From the NCBI GenBank assembly GCA_037783545.1, contig JBBELK010000326.1, forward strand, positions 1,736,001 to 1,800,000: a stretch of DNA of 64,000 nt, given 5' to 3'. Position numbers and translations under genes: made by a program. Shown in pieces: positions 48,431 through 56,667 of the stretch; position 1 is the first letter of the stretch; each line of letters opens with the position of its first letter. This DNA is from Henricia sp. BOLD:AAB3569. Taxonomy: Eukaryota > Echinodermata > Asteroidea > Spinulosida > Echinasteridae. Below the pieces are notes generated by a model, which saw only the letters and a program-made list of their open reading frames with translations, was not told the DNA's origin and did not search any database.

Positions 48431-49700
48431 CGAGGAGGCAGAGCATGGGCCTCTGAATGCTATGCTGTTGTTCGTGAGCACGTCAATTATACTGAATGAT
48501 AGATATGTGTCGCCATTAGGCAGCAAGCATAGATGCACTGGGGGTTTGGCTTGACAATACTTAAAGTTTCGTCATAACCCCAGTCAGAATCTGTATAGGC
48601 CGAGGACGGGCCTCTAAAGGGCAAGTTCAAAGTACCCATAGATTACATGTGTACTTGCCGAGATCGGGCCTCTGAATACTAAGTGGTAATAGATATTCCA
48701 CATGTACTCGGTACTAGACAGAGGACGGACCGAGTAAATATTGCCCACGTACTCTATATACTAGATAGAGGGCGGGCCTCCCAATGCCAAGTTTAATATG
48801 CTCATAGCTTGCATGTGTACTAGGCAGAGGAGGGCCTCTAAATGCCAAGTTGAGATGCCAAGTTCTGATGTGACGCTAATTTTGGCATTGGTACCCTTTA
48901 CTAGACAGCCGACTTCTGAATTAGCGTATCCCTATTAATATGCGCTCTTATTTGGTATTGGTACATAAGGGCGTGTACATAGGCAGAGGACGGGTCTCTG
49001 AATTCAAAATTTCAATAAAAATCAATTTTATGAATGCCAAATTTTAATGTGCCCATGTTTTCTATGTGTATAGATACAGGTACTAGGCACAGACGGGTCC
49101 CTGTATGTCAAGTGTAATATACCCATAAATGGCGTGTGTGCTAGAGGACGGGCCTCGGGACACCAAGCTTAAAGTTGCATTGCCCGTGTTTCGGTGAAAG
49201 GATTAAAAATAAAAATTAATTTACACAAGCGAACGAATTTATAAAGCTTACGTGTCTCTGTAACGAAAAATATCAAAAACTTAAGTTTCCGACGTCGGGA
49301 GTTGGAGATGCAGGCCTTTTTCTTGAAACGTGCTTTTCATGTTGTGCATGTGCGCGTGCGCTCGTATGTACATGGTGTGTGTGCAATGTGCACATGTGCG
49401 CGCACATGTGCATTTGCGTCATGGCCCTGTCGATTGGGTGACCTGCCAGCCATTTGGTCGTTTCTTGTTTTTGATCGACTGGCGTTGGTCCTTGACGGAT
49501 TGTTTTACGTTCTTGGTGCCAAGTGGGGGCTGATAACTTTTTCTATTCGGGAAAGTTACCTATTTTACCAGTGCAACTTTGATGAGCATTTATATTGCAG
49601 GTGCGATACACAGAGGGCGGGCCTCTGTATGAATGTACCCTTGATTTGCATGTGTACTCGGTACCAGGCTGAGGGCGTGCCTCTGAATGCCAGGCTTATG
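48431..49700 (+). repeat. Diverged minisatellite related to the 50.2-kb array
   Basis: Degenerate copies of the core gaggacgggcctc followed by tgaatgccaagttt occur near 48437, 48601, 48661, 48721, 48773, 48824, 48981, 49087, 49144, 49613 and 49670, often 50-60 bp apart and usually preceded by tgtac. They look like older, diverged relatives of the homogeneous array downstream. Confidence 0.75.
49389..49412. other. 24-bp perfect palindrome in a TG/CG-rich tract
   Basis: Perfect inverted repeat centred on CG at 49400/49401 (half site CGCACATGTGCA), inside an alternating purine-pyrimidine stretch, 49341-49412, that could adopt Z-DNA or a cruciform. The 150-codon open frame across it is probably a by-product of this simple composition. 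Confidence 0.85.
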
Positions 49701-49754
49701 GTACATGTGCAATGTAACCATATTTTGCGTATTACAATCGGGTCATGGTCTTAG

Positions 49755-50219
49755 ATGAGAGACATTCTATGATTTGAAGCAAAAAAGCCCCTTTTCCCCT
49801 TGTCCAATCAAAATGTTTCATATATGAGTGGGACGGGAATTTTATGTAGTTTATTCATAAGTGCGAGTTGAATCTGTGTGTCACAGAGAACGACCGTGCC
49901 GTTCAATTCAGTGAGACAACCTACTGAAAAATGATCAGTAATCGTGTTGACCTCCATTGACTTTGCCGATTTTGAGGTTCAACACCCGTTCTTTGAGTGA
50001 AAAAAGCCCCTTTTCCCCGTGCATCATATATTTTATGAAATAATAACCAAACTAAAGGTAATACTCTGTACTTTGAAACGCATAGCGAGTTGGGGAGAAA
50101 CATAGACGTACTTTTTTTATGTACTCACAAAAGTTCGCAGTGAGGGGCTGTTTTCCGTGTCATTTTCCTGCGCTGAGCGTAGGGTCACGGAGCTCAGCGA
50201 GCAGATGCGCGCAAGTTCA
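49755..50219. other. Unassigned internal sequence
   Basis: No gene recognised. The phrase aaaaaagccccttttcccc occurs twice (about 49780 and 49999), hinting at an old short duplication. Confidence 0.5.
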
Positions 50220-50225
50220 TGGTGC

Positions 50226-51105
50226 AAATGTACTTGGCAGAGGACGGGCCTCTGAATGCTATGTTTATGGTGCAATGTACTTGCCAGAGGACGGGCCTCT
50301 GAATGCTATGTTTATGGTACAAATGTACTTGGCAGAGGACGGGCCTCTGAATGCTATGTTTATGGTGCAATGTACTTGGCAGAGGACGGGCCTCTGAGTG
50401 CTATGTTTATAGTGCAATATACTTGGCAGAGGACGGGCCTCTGAATGCTATGTTTAAGGTACAAATGTACTTGCCAGAGGACGGGCCTCTAAACGCTATG
50501 TTTATGGTGCAATGTACTTGGCAGAGGACGGGCCTCTGAATGCTATGTTTGTGGTACACATGTACTTGGCAGAGGACGGGCCTCTGAGTGCTATGTTTAT
50601 AGTGCAATGTACTTGGCAGAGGACGGGCCTCTGAATGCTATGTTTAAGGTACAAATGTACTTGCCAGAGGACGGGCCTCTGAACGCTATGTTTATGGTGC
50701 AATGTACTTGGCAGAGGACGGGCCTCTGAATGCTATGTTTGTGGTACAAATGTACTTGGCAGAGGACGGGCCTCCGAGTGCTATGTTTATAGTGCAATGT
50801 ACTTGGCAGAGGACGGGCCTCTGAATGCTATGTTTAAGGTACAAATGTACTTGCCAGAGGACGGGCCTCTGAATGCCGTGTTTGTGGTACAATGTACTTC
50901 TATTTTGCACATATGCGCGCTATACTTGGCAGAGGACGGGCCTCTGAATGCCATGTTTGTGGTACAATGTGCTTCTATTTCGCATACTCTGTATTTGGCA
51001 GAGGACGGGCCTCTGAATGCCATGTTTGGGGTACAGTGTACTTCTATTTCGCATATATGTACTCTGTACCTGGCAGAGGGCGGGCCTCTGTATGCCATGT
51101 TGATG
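50226..51105 (+). repeat. 47/48-bp minisatellite with 95- and 190-bp higher order
   Basis: Monomers begin tacttggcagaggacggg and continue ctctgaatgctatgttta. Lengths alternate 47 and 48 bp, giving a 95-bp dimer. The marker gtgctatgtttatag recurs every 190 bp (about 50398, 50588, 50778), so two dimers form the recent unit. The array degrades after 50880, where cttctatttcgcat inserts appear. The core gaggacgggcctc is a gapped palindrome. Open frames on both strands arise from the repeat and are not taken as genes. Confidence 0.95.
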
Positions 51106-51494
51106 GGCCTTCGCTAGCACGCTGATTTTAATGTGGTCCAGGGGCACCTCTTTGTGCCATTTTGTGAATCCCAAAGTTCAAGTACCCCGTAAAAAAAATA
51201 AAAAAAACCAACCAGTACCATTGAGTACCAGTGGTATTTGAAAATGCTGGAGAGTCATCTGTGTGAGAGAGATTTTGATCAATCTTTGATCCCATCGCTA
51301 CGCACGCAGCGAAGCGGAAACGAGGCACCTCCCAGTGGGTAATTTTCAATGGCAAACCAAGTGGCTTGCCAGTCCCTTTTACACCCACCCCGCCTGAAGT
51401 TCTCTCTGGTAGACTACAGGTAGATTTATAGGCGCTCGGATTCAGAGATCCAACTATTTTGTAGCCGGCACATTAAGCAATGATCCTGGTGCTT
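51106..51494. other. Region between minisatellite and RT remnant
   Basis: No gene seen. Contains an A-rich tract with interruptions (about 51191-51212). It may hold decayed N-terminal pol sequence. Confidence 0.5.
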
Positions 51495-52134
51495 TGGGAC
51501 GATATCTTAGCAGAGTCACCCAATAGGGACGAAGTTCATGGTTGGCTTCATCATGGAATTAGTCTGTATAATTTTTTTCCAGTCGTTTCATGGCAGATAC
51601 AGGGGCAGGAATTGCTGTTTATAATTGCCCACCGAAAGGTATTTTAAATGCGCTCATTTGTCAAGATTATGTCGCCCTTTTCATAGACACAATCACCAGG
51701 CGGTGGATAGAGGGCTCTATATACGTTGTGGGTAGGGTCAAGGAAGTACAGCCGCCGAAATGTGTGACTGCCTTGACAGTCTGCTTCTATATCAATGAAG
51801 GGACCTAATCTTTGGCGCAAGGACACACCCTTCAGTGTGGTACCTTTAGGCAATGTTGTCAGACCCATAACCAAAGGCGATATTTTCTCAAGTACCGACA
51901 ACAGCCAGGGATACAAGCAAATCTTCTTGACCAAGGAGTCCAGAACCTTTTCCGGCTTCGAGTGGGTTTGGTTTAAAAAAAAAAAACAAAAAAAACAAAA
52001 AAAAAAATTCCATTGGCTTTTGTCTTCCCGCATGGCTTAAGAACAGAGGTATACATACAGAAATATGGATAGACGACCGTTTCATTGGCAAGTGCCATCC
52101 CAGCGATGGAGGGCCAAAGTATACGAAGGTTTAA
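51495..52134 (+). pseudogene. Reverse transcriptase remnant (Ngaro/DIRS type)
   Basis: Homologous blocks lie in three frames. 51495-51577 reads WDDILAES...HGWLHHGISLYNFF. 51590-51808 reads VGRVKEVQPPK...LTV...INEGT. 51795-51972 reads DTPFSVVP and SSTDNSQGYKQIFL, the RT motif A region with Asp at 51897, then FSGFEW. A 36-bp A-rich tract (51973-52008) interrupts where the LPFG region should be. The catalytic YxDD equivalent IWIDDR lies at 52063-52080, and its frame ends at TAA 52132. The gene is clearly non-functional. Assignment rests on motif order and on the recombinase downstream. Confidence 0.8.
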
Positions 52135-52146
52135 AACACTTCACTC

Positions 52147-52664
52147 GTGTTTGTTTTATTGCGGTGTGAACAGGACATGCATGGGGACGGTTCCTACATC
52201 AGAGCTCTAAGGGCCGTTTACGTCGTACGCTACATACAGTTAAAGCTCGGCTTGTTCAGCAACTTAAAGAAAAGTCATCGGCAGCCATCGAACAGCATGG
52301 TGCATCTCGGGTTCGGCATCTGCTCCAAACCCTATCATTTCCGATTCCTGAGCATAAAAAGGTATCATTCGCTGAGGTACGAGAGACAATTTTGCGGAAG
52401 GATAAAATGCTCTAAAAACAGATGCAACGTTTTGTGGGCAAAGGCCAAAGTTTTGCTCTGGTGTTTGTTTGTTTCTGAGGGAATGCTCCTCCTTCATATC
52501 TACACTTGATATGATCTCGTGCCTACGCCTCTGTCACCACAAGTGCGGGAGGAGATTCTATTTTGGAGGTTTGTCGATAGCTTCTCGCAGCTGATCCCTT
52601 GAAGTCAAGGCCGCCACCTTGCTATCGCATTGCACTGTCGGCAGACGCATCTGGCTATAAATAG
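52147..52664 (+). pseudogene. RT thumb and RNase H remnant
   Basis: Continues the pol remnant. MVHLGF (near 52300) is followed in another frame by FPIPEHKKVSFAEVRETI from 52338, an in-frame TAA at 52413, then KQMQRFVGKGQSFAL. REEILFWRFVDSFSQ follows from 52546, and SADASGYK (52638-52661) is the RNase H Asp-containing motif, ending in TAG where Trp is usual. Same strand and order as expected after RT. Confidence 0.75.
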
Positions 52665-52677
52665 GGCGGTACCCTAG

Positions 52678-52845
52678 TCTTACCAGACGATGGCAAACAG
52701 GAGCAAGGGCAGGAGGAGACTAACTTTCGTAGATCAGCTGAAGAGGGACGCAACACAACAAGAAACAACTGAGCTTAGGACGCTGATGCTGGACCGAGAT
52801 GCGTGGAAGACGACCATCAGAGTTTCCCGAGAAGGCGTCGGCTAA
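52678..52845 (+). pseudogene. C-terminal scrap of a LINE (non-LTR) RT protein
   Basis: The frame ending TAA at 52843 encodes GRRRLTFVDQLKRDATQ followed by TELRTLMLDRDAW. This matches the conserved tail of animal non-LTR reverse transcriptases (GRxRxxxVDQLxxDTG...ELxxxMxDRxxW). It lies between RNase H and the SGNH domain, so it is probably a 5'-truncated LINE insertion or a captured fragment. No poly(A) tail or target duplication was identified. Confidence 0.65.
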
Positions 52846-53190
52846 AGACAACCTCTCGCTCAACTAAGTGTAAGTTTCTGAGATTACTGGTCCGCAGACA
52901 TTTTGGGACACACGGGTATATGTCGCAAGGAGGCCCTTGATCTATATTTTGTGTGGCTCTCAGTCTTTGATTCGCTATGGAACTTGATGGTGGATGTGGT
53001 TGGAGATTCCAGAAATGTAGTGGATGCTTGGACTGGCCTCCGAGCTAGGTCTAAACCGCTTTCAAAAATGTTGAAGTTTAATTTTTTGTTTTGCCCTCTC
53101 CTTGGAGGCAAATTTTTCGCTCAAGTTGACCTAGGTCTCATCTGGTAATCCCACAGGTTTTCACCTCTGATTTGATGTCACTTTCGTCAA
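52846..53190. other. Unassigned sequence between LINE scrap and SGNH frame
   Basis: A 75- to 81-codon open frame exists on each strand, but neither resembles a known domain. Possibly decayed linker of the retroelement. Confidence 0.5.
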
Positions 53191-54096
53191 ATGTCCCGGC
53201 GCGCAGGAACGGGTCTCCACTCAAGTTCTTCCTTTCGCCTGTCAGAGGCAGGTCAAGCAGGGATTTTTAGAATGTCCCGAATTTTTCAAGGGCTGGGGTT
53301 TGAGCTCCGGGCCTTCCAGTGCTACTTCCCACGTATTGTCACCCCCCGAATGGATATCGCTTACGTTAAGCGCCACCATGTTCTCCTTGTGTCCGACTCA
53401 ATGTTCAGAGGGTTCAAAGGATTCGGCTGGCCCAAGGCATTGAGCGTGAAAATGTTAGCCAACGGAGGCACAAAAATGGCCCCGTTATGTAGACATCTGG
53501 TGGTATCTTGCAGGGCTTTTCAGCCGGAGGTGGCAGTTTTGCGCGGAGGCATAAATGATTTCAGCCGATTGACCGACCCTTCGCAGGGTGTACTTGACGT
53601 GGTAGGGTTTTTTCGCGCTGTTGCCCAACTGATCAGGGAAAAAATTCCCAATATGCATATTTGTTCTTTCCTCAAGGTGCCAAACCAAGATGGTGGACAT
53701 CAATCGCTCAGTCTCCGTAGTCAACTCATTATTGAAAGAGGTCTATCATGAATGCTAGCTGGCAGTTTTTTCTCGAACGATTACATCGTGGAGCAGGATC
53801 TTGCGGACATTGTGCACCTATCGATGATGGGATATCTAAGCTCCAGCGCAGGCTGCGGCTGTTTTCAGATCCGTTTCGGGCTTGCCCTCGGGAATTCCGA
53901 TACAATGCTAAATTTCTTCTTCAATCATGCCCTCCCCTTCACGAGAGCGTTTTGGTATCTTTTTGAAGATGATCAGTGCGGCAACCAGGCTGACAAAACT
54001 AGGAAACGAGTTGGATACGCAGGGATATGGAGTGCAAAAGAGCGGACTTATTTGCAGCATATAGACCGATTTCTGCGGAAGCATCAAAGCAAATGA
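53191..54096 (+). pseudogene. SGNH-hydrolase-like domain of the retroelement
   Basis: One reading frame with a single internal TGA at 53749-53751. All SGNH blocks are visible: HVLLVSDSM with the nucleophile Ser at 53398, GGTK (block II), VLRGGINDFS with Asn at 53554, and after the stop ADIVHLS with Asp 53806 and His 53815. Similar esterase domains occur in retrotransposon proteins (CR1 ORF1, some Ngaro elements). The tail after 53830 seems frameshifted, because the alternative frame at 53823 reads DDGISKLQRRLRLF, the more typical continuation. The first 50 codons are not recognisable. Confidence 0.7.
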
Positions 54097-54229
54097 TGCT
54101 GTACTGAAGGGGAGGATCTGGAGTCAGTGACACCACTTGACATCCTATGCTTTTTGATCGATCGTGACTCAGAAGGTCGCACGCAGATTCACGGCTTAGG
54201 GTGAAAAAATTTGGGTAAGCACGGGATCT
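54097..54229. other. Linker before the MITE
   Basis: No gene recognised. Probably the decayed N-terminal part of the recombinase ORF or an intergenic linker. Confidence 0.45.
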
Positions 54230-54392
54230 GCAGCCGATTTCACGAATCCTTACGCACTGCGTAAGTCCGCTTGCGCAACATTTTATTGCGTAGGCTGCGC
54301 AACATTCCTGTGAAAATTACACGCAAGCTATAGGGCTTGCGCCATTTTGCAAAAGTTGCGCAAGCTGCGCACTCTTTCGTGAAATCGGCTGC
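54230..54392. mobile_element. 163-bp MITE with 17-bp terminal inverted repeats
   Basis: The left end GCAGCCGATTTCACGAA (54230-54246) is the perfect reverse complement of the right end (54376-54392). The interior is rich in gcgcaa/ttgcgc motifs and can fold on itself. It has no coding capacity. No clear target-site duplication is visible, so the superfamily is undetermined. It sits just upstream of the recognisable recombinase frame and is a younger insertion into the element. Confidence 0.85.
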
Positions 54393-54431
54393 CGCTCTTG
54401 TGGGTGCCCGCTTATATTAGCGGCATGCACC

Positions 54432-55259
54432 GTGGACTCTTGCATCTCTCACCAAGTTCGTAGATACATGAATGCAATGCAGCTGGAGCAGGCTGAGTCT
54501 CACATTACTTCAAAGCAGGCAATTCCATTGTTTTCTGATAAGTTACGATGGTCGGTGAAAGAGATCACTGACCGATCCTGGAGACTTGGCAAAGGCGAAG
54601 GTCTTTTCCCCTAGCGCTACGTGGTACAACGAGACTTGGCCCTTTTCCTCTGCCTATAATGGGCCGGAGACAGAGCTGGTGACCTAGGAGGAATCAGAAC
54701 CTGAAAAATAACAAGGATCGAAGGAGGCGATTTTTTATTCAGCCACACTATTGGCAAGACGGTAAGTGAGGGTGACTCATCATTGATAATGATTCCAAAG
54801 TTGCAGGACCAAGGAAAGATGGATCCAGTCGGCGCAGTTCAAAGTCTGGTTGATCTTTCGCCCCTTGGCGGCCAATCGCAGAGTCCTCGTAAACAAACCC
54901 TTCGCCTGTTAACGGACCGAATTCACGGCTGAAGATGTATTTTGCCGCAACAGACAACCCTGAAAACCAGCTTTTGAGAGCGCACAACAGCCGTGCCATG
55001 GGTAGCAACCACACTGCGGCTCCTGGATGCATCGGACGAGCAGGTGATGGACCACTGCCAATGGGCGTCGCGGAAGACGTACAAGCACTATACCCAGGTT
55101 GAGAGAGTGATGAGGCGTCAGAGCACGGTCCAGGTATTACGCGACGCCGTCTCCACAGCTGAACAAAGTCCAATGGCAGATATCGTCGGACAATTCTATA
55201 GGCGTCTGAACTCGGGCCTCGGGGCCCGCGTAGCTTTCCCGCCATCTACATGCAGCTGA
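54432..55259 (+). pseudogene. Tyrosine recombinase (Ngaro/DIRS integrase) remnant
   Basis: A single frame runs the whole length, with five stops (TAG 54612, TAA 54657, TGA 54702, 54930, 54975) and no evident frameshift. IPLFSDKL and WRLGKGEG precede the Arg I box WAGDRAGDLG (Arg at 54672). FLFSHTIGKT follows. TLRLLDASDEQVMDHCQW and KTYKHYTQ carry the third-position W and the nucleophilic Tyr (55089). The second-box HxxR expected near 54978-54995 is not recognisable. The recombinase would integrate a circular DNA intermediate. All stops could derive from C-to-T changes of CAG, CAA or CGA. Confidence 0.82.
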
Positions 55260-55515
55260 TATGTCTAAAAATGCCATCACCTACTAACAAAACTACCCAT
55301 TTTGTTTTTTAATCAATTTTATAGGCAGCGACAGCTTGAGAAAAGAAAAGAGAAGAAAATAAAATGAAAGAAAGGCAGCAAGACAACTAGTCCAGTTTTT
55401 CTTTCCTTTCTATCTGATACAGTCTCCCGCTTTCGTTTGAGGTTTGGGTAAGGATTGGGGTGTATTTGGGCAGGTTTGGGGGTTCTCGGCGGCCTACGAG
55501 GGCAGGTTTTGGCGA
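55260..55515. other. 3' untranslated region of the element with G-rich tract
   Basis: No gene. A purine-rich stretch (aaagaaaagagaag, about 55340-55380) is followed by a G-rich segment with four runs of three or more G at 55446, 55457, 55468 and 55478, a possible G-quadruplex on the + strand just before B1. Confidence 0.6.
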
Positions 55516-55592
55516 AATCCATCTAACCCATATCTAAACCCTATAGATGCCGGAGTCGGACGGAAACAAAGGCGTTGTGCAAATAGGTTACT
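55516..55592 (+). repeat. Split direct repeat B1
   Basis: 77 bp, identical to B2 (offset 344). It ends gttgtgcaaataggttACT and overlaps A2 by the triplet ACT. Confidence 0.95.
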
Positions 55593-55603
55593 ATTTGCAC
55601 AAC
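55574..55603. other. Internal B1-A2 junction, putative recombination site
   Basis: Two 13-bp arms, GTTGTGCAAATAG (55574-55586) and CTATTTGCACAAC (55591-55603), are perfect reverse complements separated by GTTA. The geometry resembles a tyrosine-recombinase crossover site. It equals the joint formed when the element's right and left ends meet in a circle, so it can template restoration of both ends during reverse transcription. Confidence 0.8.
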
Positions 55604-55653
55604 CGCCGACGTTGAGGGTTGCGTAGGAATCTACGCAGTCTCGAGTATACCAA
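55590..55653 (+). repeat. Split direct repeat A2
   Basis: 64 bp, identical to A1 at the far left end, including the TGCGTAG/CTACGCA hairpin. Confidence 0.95.
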
Positions 55654-55859
55654 GGTGGCAGGTGGGTAGTATTTGGACGAGAAGGAACGAGTCGGCAGAG
55701 GACGGTATACGGTTGTATGTCTCAACGGTGGTAAGATAATAGTTTGGCCTCGGCGGCCAGCTTCTGGTGAGTATTATTATATATATACCTTTTTTTCCCC
55801 CGCCCACCCGACCTCCTTCCTCATTGCTGAGCTTTCCTATGGCTTCGGTTTCTATGCTC
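55654..55859. other. A2-B2 spacer
   Basis: 206 bp not repeated at the left end. Contains an AT run tattattatatatatac (about 55772-55788) followed by T7 and C5 runs, which could act in promoter or RNA-end formation, though this is inference. No gene. Confidence 0.5.
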
Positions 55860-55936
55860 AATCCATCTAACCCATATCTAAACCCTATAGATGCCGGAGT
55901 CGGACGGAAACAAAGGCGTTGTGCAAATAGGTTACT
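55860..55936 (+). repeat. Split direct repeat B2 (right end)
   Basis: 77 bp, identical to B1. Its last three bases ACT (55934-55936) are shared with the resumed array sequence ACTCTCTCTAAT, 85 bp upstream of tRNA copy 80. Confidence 0.95.
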
Positions 55937-56018
55937 CTCTCTAATATAGAAGTATTTGAGGGCATACAAGATATTCACGAGCTCGGCGCACGGGTCTCTG
56001 CCTATTTACACAGTCGAG

Positions 56019-56090
56019 TCCCATATGGTCTAGTGGTTAGGATCCGGCGCTCTCACCTCCGTGGCCCGGGTTCAATTCCCGGTGTGGGAA
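56019..56090 (+). tRNA. tRNA-Glu(CTC), copy 80, G40T variant
   Basis: First copy of the right arm, G40T at 56058. Its spacer, split by the retroelement, is the cagTagacc type at its left part (45649), the same pairing seen in copies 77, 84 and 92. Confidence 0.88.
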
Positions 56091-56595
56091 GTCGTTGATC
56101 AGCAGCAGCAAAGATTCCTCTGCAAGCTACTGGCAAAACACTGCGAGGAAACGTCTGTCGTGTCTTTGAAAAATTGGTAAATCTTTTTGTCTCGCGACAA
56201 CAACCCAATTACTCATTGAAGTCTCATCTTTTTAGTTCTGTTCAATTTTATGTGGCTGATCCGTCACTTGTATTCCATTATTTCCACTTGAAACAAAACT
56301 ACCCCAGCCTGCAGCTGCAAGAGTGAAAATTGCCAAACAGCAGACCAGCGTCTATTTTGGGAAACGAAAGTCACATACGCTACTGAGCAAACTAGGGCCT
56401 CTTTTCCGAGCTAGATAGATTGTTCAAAATGTTTGCGGTTGCAAGAAAATACCCCACATCACGATGGTGGCTAGCTATTTCTACACTAGACCACACTCGT
56501 GCAGCTCGCAACTCTCTCTAATATAGAAGTATTTGAGGGCATACAAGATATTCACGAGCTCGGCGCACGGGTCTCTGCCTATTTACACAGTCGAG

Positions 56596-56667
56596 TCCCA
56601 TATGGTCTAGTGGTTAGGATCCGGCGCTCTCACCGCCGTGGCCCGGGTTCAATTCCCGGTGTGGGAA
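56596..56667 (+). tRNA. tRNA-Glu(CTC), copy 81
   Basis: Consensus tRNA, ctagc spacer with ccatTattt. Confidence 0.96.

Larger units (their letters stand above)
45808..55936 (+). mobile_element. Ngaro-type tyrosine-recombinase retrotransposon, coding-defective
   Basis: Bounded by A1 (45808-45871) and B2 (55860-55936), with internal B1-A2 (55516-55653) forming the split direct repeats of the Ngaro/PAT groups. Interior order on + is decayed RT, RNase H, SGNH hydrolase, tyrosine recombinase. There is no target-site duplication beyond a shared ACT. Deleting 45808-55933 (10,126 bp) restores a 574-bp tDNA interval between copies 79 and 80. Lack of a detectable methyltransferase and presence of an SGNH domain favour Ngaro over PAT. 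I know of SGNH domains reported in some Ngaro elements, but could not check this. ORFs are broken by stops and frameshifts, and no gag was recognised. Confidence 0.85.

Noticed and set aside
49302-49754. 150-codon open frame
   Set aside because: Covers TG/CG-rich simple sequence and diverged minisatellite copies. No domain or signal is recognisable.
50226-51105. CRISPR-like array
   Set aside because: There are no unique spacers. Whole monomers repeat, and the context is eukaryotic.
50119-51174. Long overlapping frames on both strands with repeated AEDGPLNAM-like peptides
   Set aside because: Produced by the 95-bp minisatellite. The 95- and 190-bp periods are not multiples of three, so the frame rotates, and both strands look equally open.
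51644-52033. Minus-strand 129-codon frame
   Set aside because: It is antisense to the RT remnant. The plus-strand frames carry the RT motifs.
54748-55245. Minus-strand 165-codon frame
   Set aside because: It is antisense to the recombinase remnant and shows no domain. The plus strand has the catalytic motifs.
45809-55930. Island as a cut-and-paste DNA transposon with CTATTTGCACAAC terminal inverted repeats, or two tandem elements separated by GTTA
   Set aside because: There is no transposase and no target duplication. The repeats fit A1, B1-A2, B2, and a tyrosine recombinase lies beside them. The inverted arms are explained as recombinase site halves.
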